From Clostridia bacterium (lineage in GTDB: Bacteria > Bacillota > Clostridia > Oscillospirales > CAG-272): a DNA stretch of 57,732 nucleotides. The notes beneath the pieces were generated by a model that was not told where the DNA came from, made no database searches, and was given only the letters and a program-made list of their open reading frames with translations. A program made the translations under genes and the position numbers. The stretch is from contig JAFPWV010000230.1 in NCBI GenBank assembly GCA_017412675.1, positions 1 through 57,732 on the forward strand. Direction: 5' to 3'. Numbering within the stretch: the stretch's first letter is position 1; every line of letters starts with the position of its first letter. This document shows, in pieces, positions 8,387-16,041 of this stretch.

Positions 8387-9250
8387 TCAGGCTCTTCGCG
8401 CTTTTGCGACGAGCGTCGCGACCCGGCACGCCCTTGCGTACGCCTCGGCGAGGTATTCCTCCGGCGTCAGGCGCGCGTACTTGTCGTTTTCGTGGCGGTC
8501 CGGCTTCGAGTGGGTGGTGAGCTCGAACGTCAGCGGGCCGTCGAAATCCGCAAGCCGCCGCGCGATATCCGCCCAGTCTCCGACGCCGTCGAACGGGAGC
8601 AGGTGCAGATCGTCGTGCCAGGTGATCCGGCCCGCATAATCCCGGACGCCGAGGTTGTCGTTGATGTGTGTCGCCAGGAGCCGTCCGGGATACTTCCCCG
8701 GCATGTCCTCGGTGTTGTTGTAGCACATCTCGTGCCCGGTGTCCCAGCAGAAGCCGGCGGCGTCGGGATAGGCCCCAGCCATCTGCATCACGGCGTCGAG
8801 GTATTCCATGCCCTCGGTGTTCTCGAAGGCGACCTTCATGCCGAGCTCCTTTGCCCGCCGGACGAGCTTTTCATAGTTTCCGAGGCCGAAGTCGTTCGGC
8901 GCGAGACCGTGATCCTCGAAGCCGATGTAGACGTGCGTAACCATGACCGGGACCTCGACCGCCGCGCAGCCCTCGAGGCAGGCGATCTGCTCGTCAAGCG
9001 CAATCTGCGCGGCCTCCGGGCTTCCGTGCCAGAGATCGCGGCACCGGCCGAACGGCGCGTGGACGGACTGGAAGAACATTCCGGTTTCCCCGGCGATGCG
9101 CCGGCATTCCTTCAGATAGTCGAGATTGCCCCAGCCGCAGAAGAAGCCCTCGAAGCCAGTTTTGGCGATCAGGCGGATCTCCTCTTCGGTGCCGAGCCTT
9201 GTGTCGCCGTAGGGGCTCATCAGCGCGAGGCAGAGTTTCTGATTTTTCAT
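8387..9250 (-). CDS. Sugar phosphate isomerase/epimerase family protein (AP endonuclease 2 TIM barrel)
   Basis: The 287-residue protein shows the xylose-isomerase-like TIM barrel pattern. SVHAPFG, VAFENTEG, GFCWDTGHE and ATHINDN hold the His/Glu/Asp metal ligands in the expected order. Such enzymes isomerise or epimerise keto sugars or inositol derivatives. The start at 9250 is chosen because GGGAGGGG lies 5-6 bases upstream; longer in-frame starts lack an RBS. The gene stands alone between two terminators, next to other sugar genes, so a carbohydrate role is likely but the substrate is unknown. Confidence 0.85.
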   Translation of the reverse strand: MKNQKLCLALMSPYGDTRLGTEEEIRLIAKTGFEGFFCGWGNLDYLKECRRIAGETGMFFQSVHAPFGRCRDLWHGSPEAAQIALDEQIACLEGCAAVEVPVMVTHVYIGFEDHGLAPNDFGLGNYEKLVRRAKELGMKVAFENTEGMEYLDAVMQMAGAYPDAAGFCWDTGHEMCYNNTEDMPGKYPGRLLATHINDNLGVRDYAGRITWHDDLHLLPFDGVGDWADIARRLADFDGPLTFELTTHSKPDRHENDKYARLTPEEYLAEAYARACRVATLVAKARRA

Positions 9251-9320
9251 GGCGTCCCCTCCCATGTTGTGATTCCGGGTCCAGTATAGCAGAAAACGAG
9301 GGAGAATGCAAGGGGAAATT

Positions 9321-10400
9321 TCAGCGGGAAGATCGAAATGCCCGCCATGCAGGATCATCCGCAAAGAACGCGTCGAAATCGCGGTACAGGATTTCAGGAT
9401 CGACCTCGCTCATGTACTCCTCCGCGATCCCGCCGTCCGTCGCCGCGCCGAAGAAGAGCGGATTCCGGGCCGCGGCGTGAAAATCGGGCGATGCGGCGAC
9501 CGCGGGGATCTGACGCGCGACGGCATCGAATCGTTTCAGCGCGTCAAGGCAAGCCGCCCGGTCTCCCGCCGCCTTTGCGATCCGTGCGAGCCGCTCCGCT
9601 GCGAAGAGCTTGTCCGTGGCGGCATAATCCGCGCATCCCGTGTCGAAAACGGATAAAAGCTTCATCCTCGCCTCGCCGCACGCCCTTGCGCGGTCCAGTT
9701 CTCCGGCTTTGAAGGCGTCGTTCGTCATCTCATCGAGGAGAAACTGCGCGGCGTACCAGCTTTCATAAAGGTTGTCCGCGGCGAAAACGGCGAATGCGTC
9801 CCGGTCCCCGCCTGCGTACAGCGCGTTCGAGAGGTCCAATACCCGGAGAAGGTGCCGCTCCGGTCCGATCTGCTCCGCCGCTTCCTTCGCGCGTTCATAT
9901 TCCCCGGTTTCGGTCCGGATCCGGCAGAGCATGTGCATGGCTTCGTCGAGCTCCCGGGGATCGACGCTGGTTTGCGCGGCTTCATTGCAGAGGCTTACGG
10001 CGCGATCGATTGCCAAAGTCCGCTCTTCTCCGTCCTCCGAGATCCGATACAGCATGAGGAGAGAGAACGCGAGCGCTGTTTTGAGCGACGCGCTGTTCGG
10101 GTAACGCGCGAGGCCGTCCGTGAGGAGCTCGATCTCTCGCCGGGTGGATCCGCAGCTATCAACTTCCTTTAAGATCGCCTTCACTTCTTCGTCGTAGCTG
10201 TGCGATTGATACCCGAAGAGCCGGTCGATCGAGACACCGAAGAGGCGCGCGAGGATCGGAAACTGCGAAACGTCCGGGGCAGTCTGTCCGTTTTCCCATT
10301 TCGAGACGGTCTGATCGCTGACGCCGAGCTTTTCGGCGAGCTCCGCCTGCGTCCAGCGCTTCTCCCGTCGGAGTGTGAATATGTTCTTTCCGATGTCCAT
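9321..10400 (-). CDS. XRE family regulator with helical C-terminal domain (paralogue 4)
   Basis: The 359-residue protein has an N-terminal Cro/CI helix-turn-helix (TLRREKRWTQAELAEKLGVSDQTVSKWENG, residues 9-40) followed by about 280 residues of helical, TPR-like sequence. It shares this layout with three tandem genes at 44-47.7 kb. The protein is cytoplasmic and DNA-binding. A palindrome CGGCAT-N5-ATGCCG (10417-10433) lies between the promoter region and the start codon, so it probably controls itself. HTH plus TPR is the layout of peptide-responsive RRNPP regulators, but no propeptide gene is seen here. Confidence 0.85.
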   Translation of the reverse strand: MDIGKNIFTLRREKRWTQAELAEKLGVSDQTVSKWENGQTAPDVSQFPILARLFGVSIDRLFGYQSHSYDEEVKAILKEVDSCGSTRREIELLTDGLARYPNSASLKTALAFSLLMLYRISEDGEERTLAIDRAVSLCNEAAQTSVDPRELDEAMHMLCRIRTETGEYERAKEAAEQIGPERHLLRVLDLSNALYAGGDRDAFAVFAADNLYESWYAAQFLLDEMTNDAFKAGELDRARACGEARMKLLSVFDTGCADYAATDKLFAAERLARIAKAAGDRAACLDALKRFDAVARQIPAVAASPDFHAAARNPLFFGAATDGGIAEEYMSEVDPEILYRDFDAFFADDPAWRAFRSSR

Positions 10401-10416
10401 GATGAATCATCCTTTC

Positions 10417-10433
10417 CGGCATGTCCGATGCCG
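10417..10433. promoter_or_regulatory. Inverted repeat upstream of the XRE gene, probable operator
   Basis: CGGCAT-GTCCG-ATGCCG is a perfect 6-bp inverted repeat 17 bases before the start codon. Its position just downstream of a weak TATCAT -10 box suggests autorepression. Confidence 0.5.
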
Positions 10434-10518
10434 TCTTCATGATAACATAACGCGATGCAGAAACAAAGGGATCGGATGGAGAGTTTTCCGCTTCCCTTTC
10501 CAACCGCCGGGCGGAAAT

Positions 10519-10546
10519 GAGAAAAGCCCCCGGAGGAGCTTTTCTT
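10519..10546 (-). terminator. Terminator of the rnjA-uppP operon
   Basis: On the minus strand GAAAAGC and GCTTTTC pair around a GC-rich loop, just past the uppP stop codon. Confidence 0.6.
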
Positions 10547-10550
10547 GGCG

Positions 10551-11387
10551 TTATTTCAAAAGCGTGTAATAGAGGATCACGACGATGCCGAGGACGATGC
10601 GGTACCAGCCGAAGCCCTCGAAGCTGTGCGTGCGGAGGAATCCGATCAGAGCGCGGACGACGAGCATCGACACGGCGAAGGCGGTCACGAGGGCCACCGC
10701 GAGGATCGCGATCTCGCCGCCCGTGAAGAGCAGTTCCCCTTTCAGGGCGAATTTCAGGGCTTTGAGCGCGCTCGCGCCGAACATCACCGGGATCGCGACG
10801 AAGAATGAAAACTCCGCCGCAGCCTTGCGGGAGACGCCGACGAGCATCCCGCCGAGGATCGTCGAGCCGGAACGGGAGGTCCCGGGGACGAGGGACAAAA
10901 GTTGGAAAAGGCCGATCTTGAATGCGGTCGCGTTCGGGATGTCCTCCGCTTCGCGGATTTCTTTCAGCGGACGGCGCTTCGCGTGCAGCCGCTCGATCAC
11001 GATGAAGAGGATACCGTAGACAATGAGCGCCGCGGCGCGGATGTAGATGCTCCCGAGGTGCTCCTCGCGCCAGTCGTCGATCAGGAAGCCGATGACGGCT
11101 GCCGGGAGCGCGGCGAGGAGGATCTTCAGCCAGAGGCTCCAGGTGCGGCGCCGGACGTGCTGTTCCCGCGATGCCCACGGCCAGAGGCGTCCCCAGTAGA
11201 GGAGGATGACGGCGAGGATCGCGCCGAGCTGGATGACGACCTCGAAGAACGCGAAGAAGGACGGGCTGTAATTCGTCTTCATGAGGTCCGCGGCAAGCTC
11301 GATGTGGGTGGAGGAGGAGATCGGGAGCCATTCGGTGATGCCCTCCACCAGGCCGATCACGAAGGATTTGATGAGATCGATGAGCAT
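10551..11387 (-). CDS. uppP: Undecaprenyl-diphosphate phosphatase (UppP/BacA)
   Basis: This membrane enzyme recycles undecaprenyl diphosphate for cell wall synthesis. The 278-residue protein is hydrophobic with about eight predicted membrane spans. It carries both family signatures: EGITEWLPISSSTH (residues 15-28) and PGTSRSGST (near 168). It is the last gene of a leftward operon and begins 9 bases after the U32 protein stop. UppP proteins also give bacitracin tolerance. Confidence 0.95.
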   Translation of the reverse strand: MLIDLIKSFVIGLVEGITEWLPISSSTHIELAADLMKTNYSPSFFAFFEVVIQLGAILAVILLYWGRLWPWASREQHVRRRTWSLWLKILLAALPAAVIGFLIDDWREEHLGSIYIRAAALIVYGILFIVIERLHAKRRPLKEIREAEDIPNATAFKIGLFQLLSLVPGTSRSGSTILGGMLVGVSRKAAAEFSFFVAIPVMFGASALKALKFALKGELLFTGGEIAILAVALVTAFAVSMLVVRALIGFLRTHSFEGFGWYRIVLGIVVILYYTLLK

Positions 11388-11396
11388 GATTCCTCC

Positions 11397-12677
11397 TTAT
11401 TCCCCGGCGCGGAGGATGTCGCCTGCCTTCACCGGGCACGGGACCCGGAGGCGGAAGAACATCGACGGATGGGGAGTGGATTCGATAGGATTGCCCTGAC
11501 GGTCGAAGAGCGGATCGGCACGGAAGGCGCGTCCGGTCCGGCCGGGGCTGAGCAGCTCGACGGAATCGCCGACGAAGAGCTTGTTGCGCTGGGTGAAGAC
11601 GGCGTCCCAGGTGCCGTCCTCCGCGGGCACGCCGTCGGTCACCGCGGTCGCAAGGTAGGCTTTGTCCTTCTTGTAGCCGTGCTCATGGACGGTGTTCGCG
11701 TCCTCGGAAGGCTTCGTAAAGAAGAATCCCGTGCCGTATTCGCGGTGGCTGACGCTCTCGAGCTCGCGCGCCCAGAGGGGATCGAAGCGGTAGGAATCCG
11801 GATCCCTGCGGTAGGCGTCGAGGGCGAGGCGGTAAGTATTGGTGACGACGGCGGTATAGTACGCGCTCTTGACGCGGCCTTCGATCTTGTAGCTCGAGAT
11901 CCCGGCTTCTTCGAGCTCCGGGATGTGTTCGATCATGTTCATGTCCTTCGAGCTCATGAAGAAGGTCTCGCCGTTTGCGTCCTCTTCGAGCCGGACCGCC
12001 GTGGTGATTTCCTCGCGCAGTTCCTCGTGGAGGTCGATCGTGCGGGGCATTTCGGCCTCGCGGTAGTGCCAGCGGCAGGACTGGGCGCACTGGCCGTGGT
12101 TGCCGTCGCGTCCGGTGAAATAATTCGAGAGGAGGCAGCGTCCGCTGTATGCGATGCACATGGCGCCGTGGACGAAGGTCTCGAGCTCGAGGGTATCGGG
12201 GATGTTCTCGCGGATCTCGCGGATCTCGGACAGGGTCAGTTCCCGCGCGAGGACGATCCGCTTCGCACCGAGCTCATGCCATGCGCGGCACGCTGCGGCG
12301 GAGACGGCGGAGGCCTGGGTGGAGATGTGGATCTCGAGGCCCGGGATCTCGTGCCGGATCGCCATGACGACGCCGATGTCCGAGACGATCACGGCGTCGA
12401 CCCGGGCGGCGCGGAGGAAGCGGAGATACGCCATGAGCTCCGGGTATTCCGGTGTGTGCGGCAGGACGTTGACCGTCACATAGACCTTGACGCCTTTGCC
12501 GTGGCAGTACCGGACGGCCGCGATCAGCTCATCCCGGTCGAAGTTCGCCGAGGCGGCGCGCATCCCGAAGTGCTTTCCCGCCAGATAGACCGCGTCGGCT
12601 CCGTAGAGGACGGCGGCTTTCAGTTTGTCCCAGCTCCCGGCGGGTGCGAGAAGCTCGGCTATCTTCTGCGCCTTCAT
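11397..12677 (-). CDS. Peptidase U32 family protein, tRNA hydroxylation (TrhP)-like
   Basis: The 426-residue protein has the U32 signature with four cysteines in HGAMCIAYSGRCLLSNYFTGRD and GQCAQSCRWHY (residues 168-202), the pattern of TrhP/YegQ/YrrO proteins. These proteins act in prephenate-dependent 5-hydroxyuridine formation at tRNA position 34 and are not true peptidases. The N-terminal half is a TIM barrel (LLAPAGSWDKLKAAVLYGADAVYL). The start overlaps the Dabb stop as ATGA, and uppP follows 9 bases later. The assignment to TrhP rather than another U32 branch (RlhA, UbiU/V) rests on the cysteine pattern and length. Confidence 0.85.
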   Translation of the reverse strand: MKAQKIAELLAPAGSWDKLKAAVLYGADAVYLAGKHFGMRAASANFDRDELIAAVRYCHGKGVKVYVTVNVLPHTPEYPELMAYLRFLRAARVDAVIVSDIGVVMAIRHEIPGLEIHISTQASAVSAAACRAWHELGAKRIVLARELTLSEIREIRENIPDTLELETFVHGAMCIAYSGRCLLSNYFTGRDGNHGQCAQSCRWHYREAEMPRTIDLHEELREEITTAVRLEEDANGETFFMSSKDMNMIEHIPELEEAGISSYKIEGRVKSAYYTAVVTNTYRLALDAYRRDPDSYRFDPLWARELESVSHREYGTGFFFTKPSEDANTVHEHGYKKDKAYLATAVTDGVPAEDGTWDAVFTQRNKLFVGDSVELLSPGRTGRAFRADPLFDRQGNPIESTPHPSMFFRLRVPCPVKAGDILRAGE

Positions 12678-12973
12678 GCTTCAAAATCGAGGCAGGCGCG
12701 GGATGCGACGACGCTGCGGACGTATCCCGCGGCTTCGAGGTGGAGGGGATTGACGGCGTAGGCTGCGAGCGCGTCCCGATCCGTGAAGACGGAATCGAGC
12801 ATCATGTCGGCGGTCGACGTCGGGAGCCGGTCCGTGATGACGCGGAGGGAGACGAGTCCCTCGAGTTTCCCGTTCAGGGATTCGAGACGGCGTTTCGCTT
12901 CCGCGCGGGCCGCTGCCTTCTCCTCTTCGGTGAATTCGCTCTTCAGGGTCCAGAGAATCACATGTTTTACCAT
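12674..12973 (-). CDS. Dabb (stress-responsive alpha/beta barrel) domain protein
   Basis: The 99-residue protein starts MVKHVILWTLK and contains DMMLDSVFTDRDALAAY and NPLHLEAAGYV, the typical strands and helix of a dimeric ferredoxin-like Dabb fold. The function of bacterial single-domain Dabb proteins is unknown. It is placed 10 bases after rnjA and overlaps the U32 gene by 4 bases, so it is part of a tightly packed operon. Confidence 0.85.
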   Translation of the reverse strand: MVKHVILWTLKSEFTEEEKAAARAEAKRRLESLNGKLEGLVSLRVITDRLPTSTADMMLDSVFTDRDALAAYAVNPLHLEAAGYVRSVVASRACLDFEA

Positions 12974-12983
12974 AATCTGCCTC

Positions 12984-14660
12984 TTATACGTTCATGATGA
13001 CCGGGAGGATCATCGGTTTGCGCTTGGTTTTCTGATAGAGATATTTCGAGAGCGCGTCCTTGACGTTGGTCTTCATCTGCGTCCATTCCGTGATGCCGGA
13101 ATCGAGCGTGTCGCAGAGGACGCCGCGGACGAGCTCGCGCACGTCGTCCATGAGTTCCTCGCTCTCGCGGACATAGACGAAGCCGCGGGAGATGAGGTCG
13201 GGCCCGGAGACGATGGTCGCTTCGTCGAGATCGACGGTCGCCACGACGACGATCAGACCGTCCTCGGCGAGGTGTCTGCGGTCGCGGAGCACGACGCTGC
13301 CGACGTCGCCGACGCCGTAACCGTCCACGAGCATCCGCCCGGAGGGAACGGTGCCGTTCTTCTTTGCGGAGTTCGCGTCGAGCTCGAGGACCTGCCCGGT
13401 CTCCATGATGAAGATATCGCGCGGATCCTCGCCCATGTATTCCGCGAGCTCCTTATGCTGCATCAGGTGGTGATATTCGCCGTGGATGGGCATGAAGAAC
13501 TTCGGCTTCGTGAGCGCGTGGATGAGCTTGAGGTCTTCCTGACAGGCGTGGCCGGACACATGGACGACGGCCTCGGCGTGATAGACGCTGACGCCCTTGC
13601 GGTAGAGCTCGTTGATGATGCGGGAGACGAGCTTTTCGTTGCCCGGAATGGCGTGGGAGGAGAGGACGACGAGGTCCTTCGGGGTCAGCTCGACCTGCGC
13701 GTGATCCGAGAACGCCATGCGGTAGAGCGCGGACATCGGTTCACCCTGCGATCCGGTCGTGACGATCGTGATCATTTCCTGGGGGTAGCGGTTGATGTCC
13801 GCAATGTCGATGAGCACGCCGTCCGGCACGTCCATGTAGCCGAGGCGGACTGCCGCGCCGACGACGTTGAGCATGCTGCGCCCGGTGACTGCGACCTTGC
13901 GGCCGAATTTGAAGCTCGAATTGATGATCTGCTGGACGCGGTGGACGTTCGAGGAGAAGGTTGCGATGACGATCCTCTTGTCCGTGTTGGTCATGAAGAT
14001 CTGATCGAGGGTCGCGCCGACGCGTCTCTCCGACGGGGTGAAGCCGGGATGCTCGACGTTCGTGCTCTCGCACATGAGGAGGAGCACGCCTTCCCTGCCG
14101 TACTCGCCGATGCGGGTGAGGTCCATCATTTCCCCGCCGATCGGGGAGACATCGAGCTTGAAGTCGCCGGTGTGAAGGACGACGCCGACGGGGGTGCGGA
14201 CCGCGATCATGCAGGAGTCCGCGATCGAATGGTTCGCGCGGATGAATTCGGCCCGGAAGCAGCCGAGCTCGACGGTGTCGCCGGCCTGGACGGTCACGAG
14301 GGTGCGGACGCCGAGGAGCTTGTGCTCCGCCAGCTTCGATTCGAGGATGCCGAGGGTGAGGCGGGTGGCGTACACGGGGACGTCGATGAGCTTGAGCAGG
14401 TACGGGATGCCGCCGATGTGGTCCTCGTGCCCGTGCGTGACGAGGATGCCGCGGATCTTCGAGGCGTTCTTTTCGAGATAGGTATAATCGGGAATGACGA
14501 GGTCCACGCCGAGCATGTCTTCGTCGGGGAAAGCAAGGCCGCAGTCGATGATGATCATGTCGTCTTCGTATTCCAGGACGGCGAGATTCTTTCCGATCTC
14601 ATTGAGGCCGCCCAGCATCATGACGCGCAGCTTGCTGGTTTGTTTCTTGGTTCTTGCCAT
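12984..14660 (-). CDS. rnjA: Ribonuclease J
   Basis: RNase J is a 5'-3' exo- and endoribonuclease central to mRNA turnover and rRNA processing in Bacillota. The 558-residue length fits. The metallo-beta-lactamase motif HGHEDHIGG is near residue 76, the beta-CASP region holds GSQGEP and PIHGEYHH, and the C-terminal domain ends with a basic tail. It is the first gene of the operon rnjA-Dabb-U32-uppP. A perfect promoter lies about 375 bases upstream, leaving a long untranslated leader. J1 and J2 paralogues cannot be told apart here. Confidence 0.95.
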   Translation of the reverse strand: MARTKKQTSKLRVMMLGGLNEIGKNLAVLEYEDDMIIIDCGLAFPDEDMLGVDLVIPDYTYLEKNASKIRGILVTHGHEDHIGGIPYLLKLIDVPVYATRLTLGILESKLAEHKLLGVRTLVTVQAGDTVELGCFRAEFIRANHSIADSCMIAVRTPVGVVLHTGDFKLDVSPIGGEMMDLTRIGEYGREGVLLLMCESTNVEHPGFTPSERRVGATLDQIFMTNTDKRIVIATFSSNVHRVQQIINSSFKFGRKVAVTGRSMLNVVGAAVRLGYMDVPDGVLIDIADINRYPQEMITIVTTGSQGEPMSALYRMAFSDHAQVELTPKDLVVLSSHAIPGNEKLVSRIINELYRKGVSVYHAEAVVHVSGHACQEDLKLIHALTKPKFFMPIHGEYHHLMQHKELAEYMGEDPRDIFIMETGQVLELDANSAKKNGTVPSGRMLVDGYGVGDVGSVVLRDRRHLAEDGLIVVVATVDLDEATIVSGPDLISRGFVYVRESEELMDDVRELVRGVLCDTLDSGITEWTQMKTNVKDALSKYLYQKTKRKPMILPVIMNV

Positions 14661-15063
14661 AGTGTTCCTTTCGTGGGATGCCGGTCCCCCCCCCTGTCTT
14701 CTCCGGAGGTCACCGGCTTCGGTTTACGGTTTCATTCATTTTTCCGTTTCTTCTGTTCTTCTTCGATAATTTGCGCGCCTTCGAGCCGCTCACGGACAGC
14801 AGAAAAACTCCCCCGGTTCTGCCGGCAGGCGGCTGACGTCGGATCGGGGACGGAGGGCGGTCGGCATGTCATCCGAAGGCGGCGGATGAAGATGCCGCAG
14901 CGTCCCGCTGAACCGGCGTTCTGTGGATCCCGCCGCTTTGGGCGGGCTTTGGTTCGGGCGATTGTCCCGACGGTCGGGAAGCGTGCGGTCCCTGCGGCTT
15001 CGACGACCGGAAGCGATACAAAATATCTCTTATGATTATACACCAAAACGCCCCATCTGTCAA
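14661..15063 (-). promoter_or_regulatory. Promoter and long 5' leader of the rnjA operon
   Basis: On the minus strand the -35 TTGACA (15058-15063) and -10 TATAAT (15035-15040) have a 17-base spacer. The transcript would carry about 370 bases before the rnjA ATG. The leader contains a GC-rich inverted repeat near 14965-14980, a stem at 14930-14947 and a run of nine Gs (plus-strand Cs at 14686-14694) about 26 bases before the start codon. No convincing ORF is seen in it. Confidence 0.6.
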
Positions 15064-15129
15064 GGGAGCGGTTGTCCCGAAAAGTAACATTTCTTCGGGA
15101 AGGTCTCACGGTCCTCTTTGTGCAATCCG

Positions 15130-15456
15130 TCAGGCAAGGCCGACGATGAGCGCGACGGTGCCGATGACGGCGGAGGAGGACGCGGCTCCGAGCGCGAAGG
15201 CAAGAGGAGGCGGAAGGCGGTGGATCGGCGCGGAGGCTTTCGGAGGGCAGACGGCTGCCTCGCACGCGCGGATGATGCGGTCGGCTTCCTCGGCGAGGGT
15301 GGAGGAGGCAGTCGGCAGGCCTCTGCGCTTCCCGGCTCCGCGGCGCATGACAAACCAGGCCTCCTCAAAATAGGGGCTTTTCGGGTCCTTGACGTGGAAG
15401 ATTCTCTTTTCTGCGCCGCGTGTCATGGCATGTTCTCCGGTTTCCTTTTTCTTCAT
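15130..15456 (-). CDS. Small hypothetical protein with C-terminal membrane segment
   Basis: The protein has 108 residues, or 98 if translation starts at the second ATG (15426), which has a better spaced GGAG. The N-terminal part is polar (IFHVKDPKSPYFEEAWFVMR) and the last 24 residues, from LAFALGAASSS, form a hydrophobic segment. This looks like a C-tail-anchored or small membrane protein. I do not recognise a family with confidence. It ends about 65 bases before the rnjA promoter and is on the same strand. Confidence 0.55.
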   Translation of the reverse strand: MKKKETGEHAMTRGAEKRIFHVKDPKSPYFEEAWFVMRRGAGKRRGLPTASSTLAEEADRIIRACEAAVCPPKASAPIHRLPPPLAFALGAASSSAVIGTVALIVGLA

Positions 15457-15557
15457 TTTAGACGGCGCTCCGGCGGAATATGCGGGTCCCGCTTCATTTC
15501 CGGGGACGCACGATCCGCCGGATTTCGAGATAAACTGTCAGAGATTTCCAGAAAAGG

Positions 15558-15586
15558 CTTGACAAGCGGCGGCGGATGGAGTACAA
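15558..15586 (+). promoter_or_regulatory. Promoter of the AbrB-like gene
   Basis: The -35 is TTGACA (15558-15563) and the -10 is TACAAT (15581-15586), with a 17-base spacer, leaving a leader of about 80 bases that contains an unused strong SD-like AAGGAGGT near 15614. Confidence 0.7.
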
Positions 15587-15674
15587 TAAGGCACAAAATC
15601 ACGAACGCGGTCGAAGGAGGTCGGAGGATTTCCGCCGCGTCTGAAGGATAAAGATCAAAGGAGACACATACAAG

Positions 15675-15938
15675 ATGAAATCGCTGGGCGTCATCAGAAA
15701 GGTTGACGAGCTGGGCCGCGTGGTCCTGCCGGTGGAAACGAGAAAGAGGCTGGGGCTCGAGCCGAAGGATCCCGTGGAGATCTTCGTGGAGCGGGACCGG
15801 ATCGTCTTGAAAAAATACGAGCCTGTCTGCATCTTCTGCGGCAGCACGGGCGACGCGGTGATCTGGAAGGACAAGCGCGTGTGCAGGCGGTGCGTGGAAC
15901 AGCTCAAAAAAGATGAGCGGACGACGAAAATCGAATAA
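15675..15938 (+). CDS. AbrB/MazE/SpoVT family DNA-binding protein with zinc ribbon
   Basis: The 87-residue protein starts with a swapped-hairpin AbrB domain (GVIRKVDELGRVVLPVETRKRLGL, residues 4-27). A C-terminal CxxC...CxxC pair (CIFCG at 52-56, CRRC at 70-73) should bind zinc. AbrB-type transition-state regulators of Clostridia often have this extra ribbon. It probably controls growth-phase genes. The RBS AAAGGAG lies 11 bases before the ATG. The gene is monocistronic, with a small GC hairpin (15950-15977) after the stop. Confidence 0.88.
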   Translation: MKSLGVIRKVDELGRVVLPVETRKRLGLEPKDPVEIFVERDRIVLKKYEPVCIFCGSTGDAVIWKDKRVCRRCVEQLKKDERTTKIE

Positions 15939-15994
15939 TTCCGACGGAAATCCGCTCTCTGCGGGTTTCTTTCTTTAACGCGGAACACCGCATG

Positions 15995-16031
15995 AAAAAA
16001 GCGCGCCTATCGAGGGATAAACGCGCTTTTG
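15995..16031. terminator. Terminator shared by the AbrB gene and thrS
   Basis: AAAAGCGCG and CGCGCTTTT pair across about 16 bases, with A and T runs on both strands, between convergent genes. Confidence 0.8.
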
Positions 16032-16041
16032 TGCTGTTCCG

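Noticed and set aside
12783-15035. 750-codon plus-strand frame over rnjA
   Set aside because: Antisense to a complete RNase J gene, with no domain signatures and a start inside another gene.
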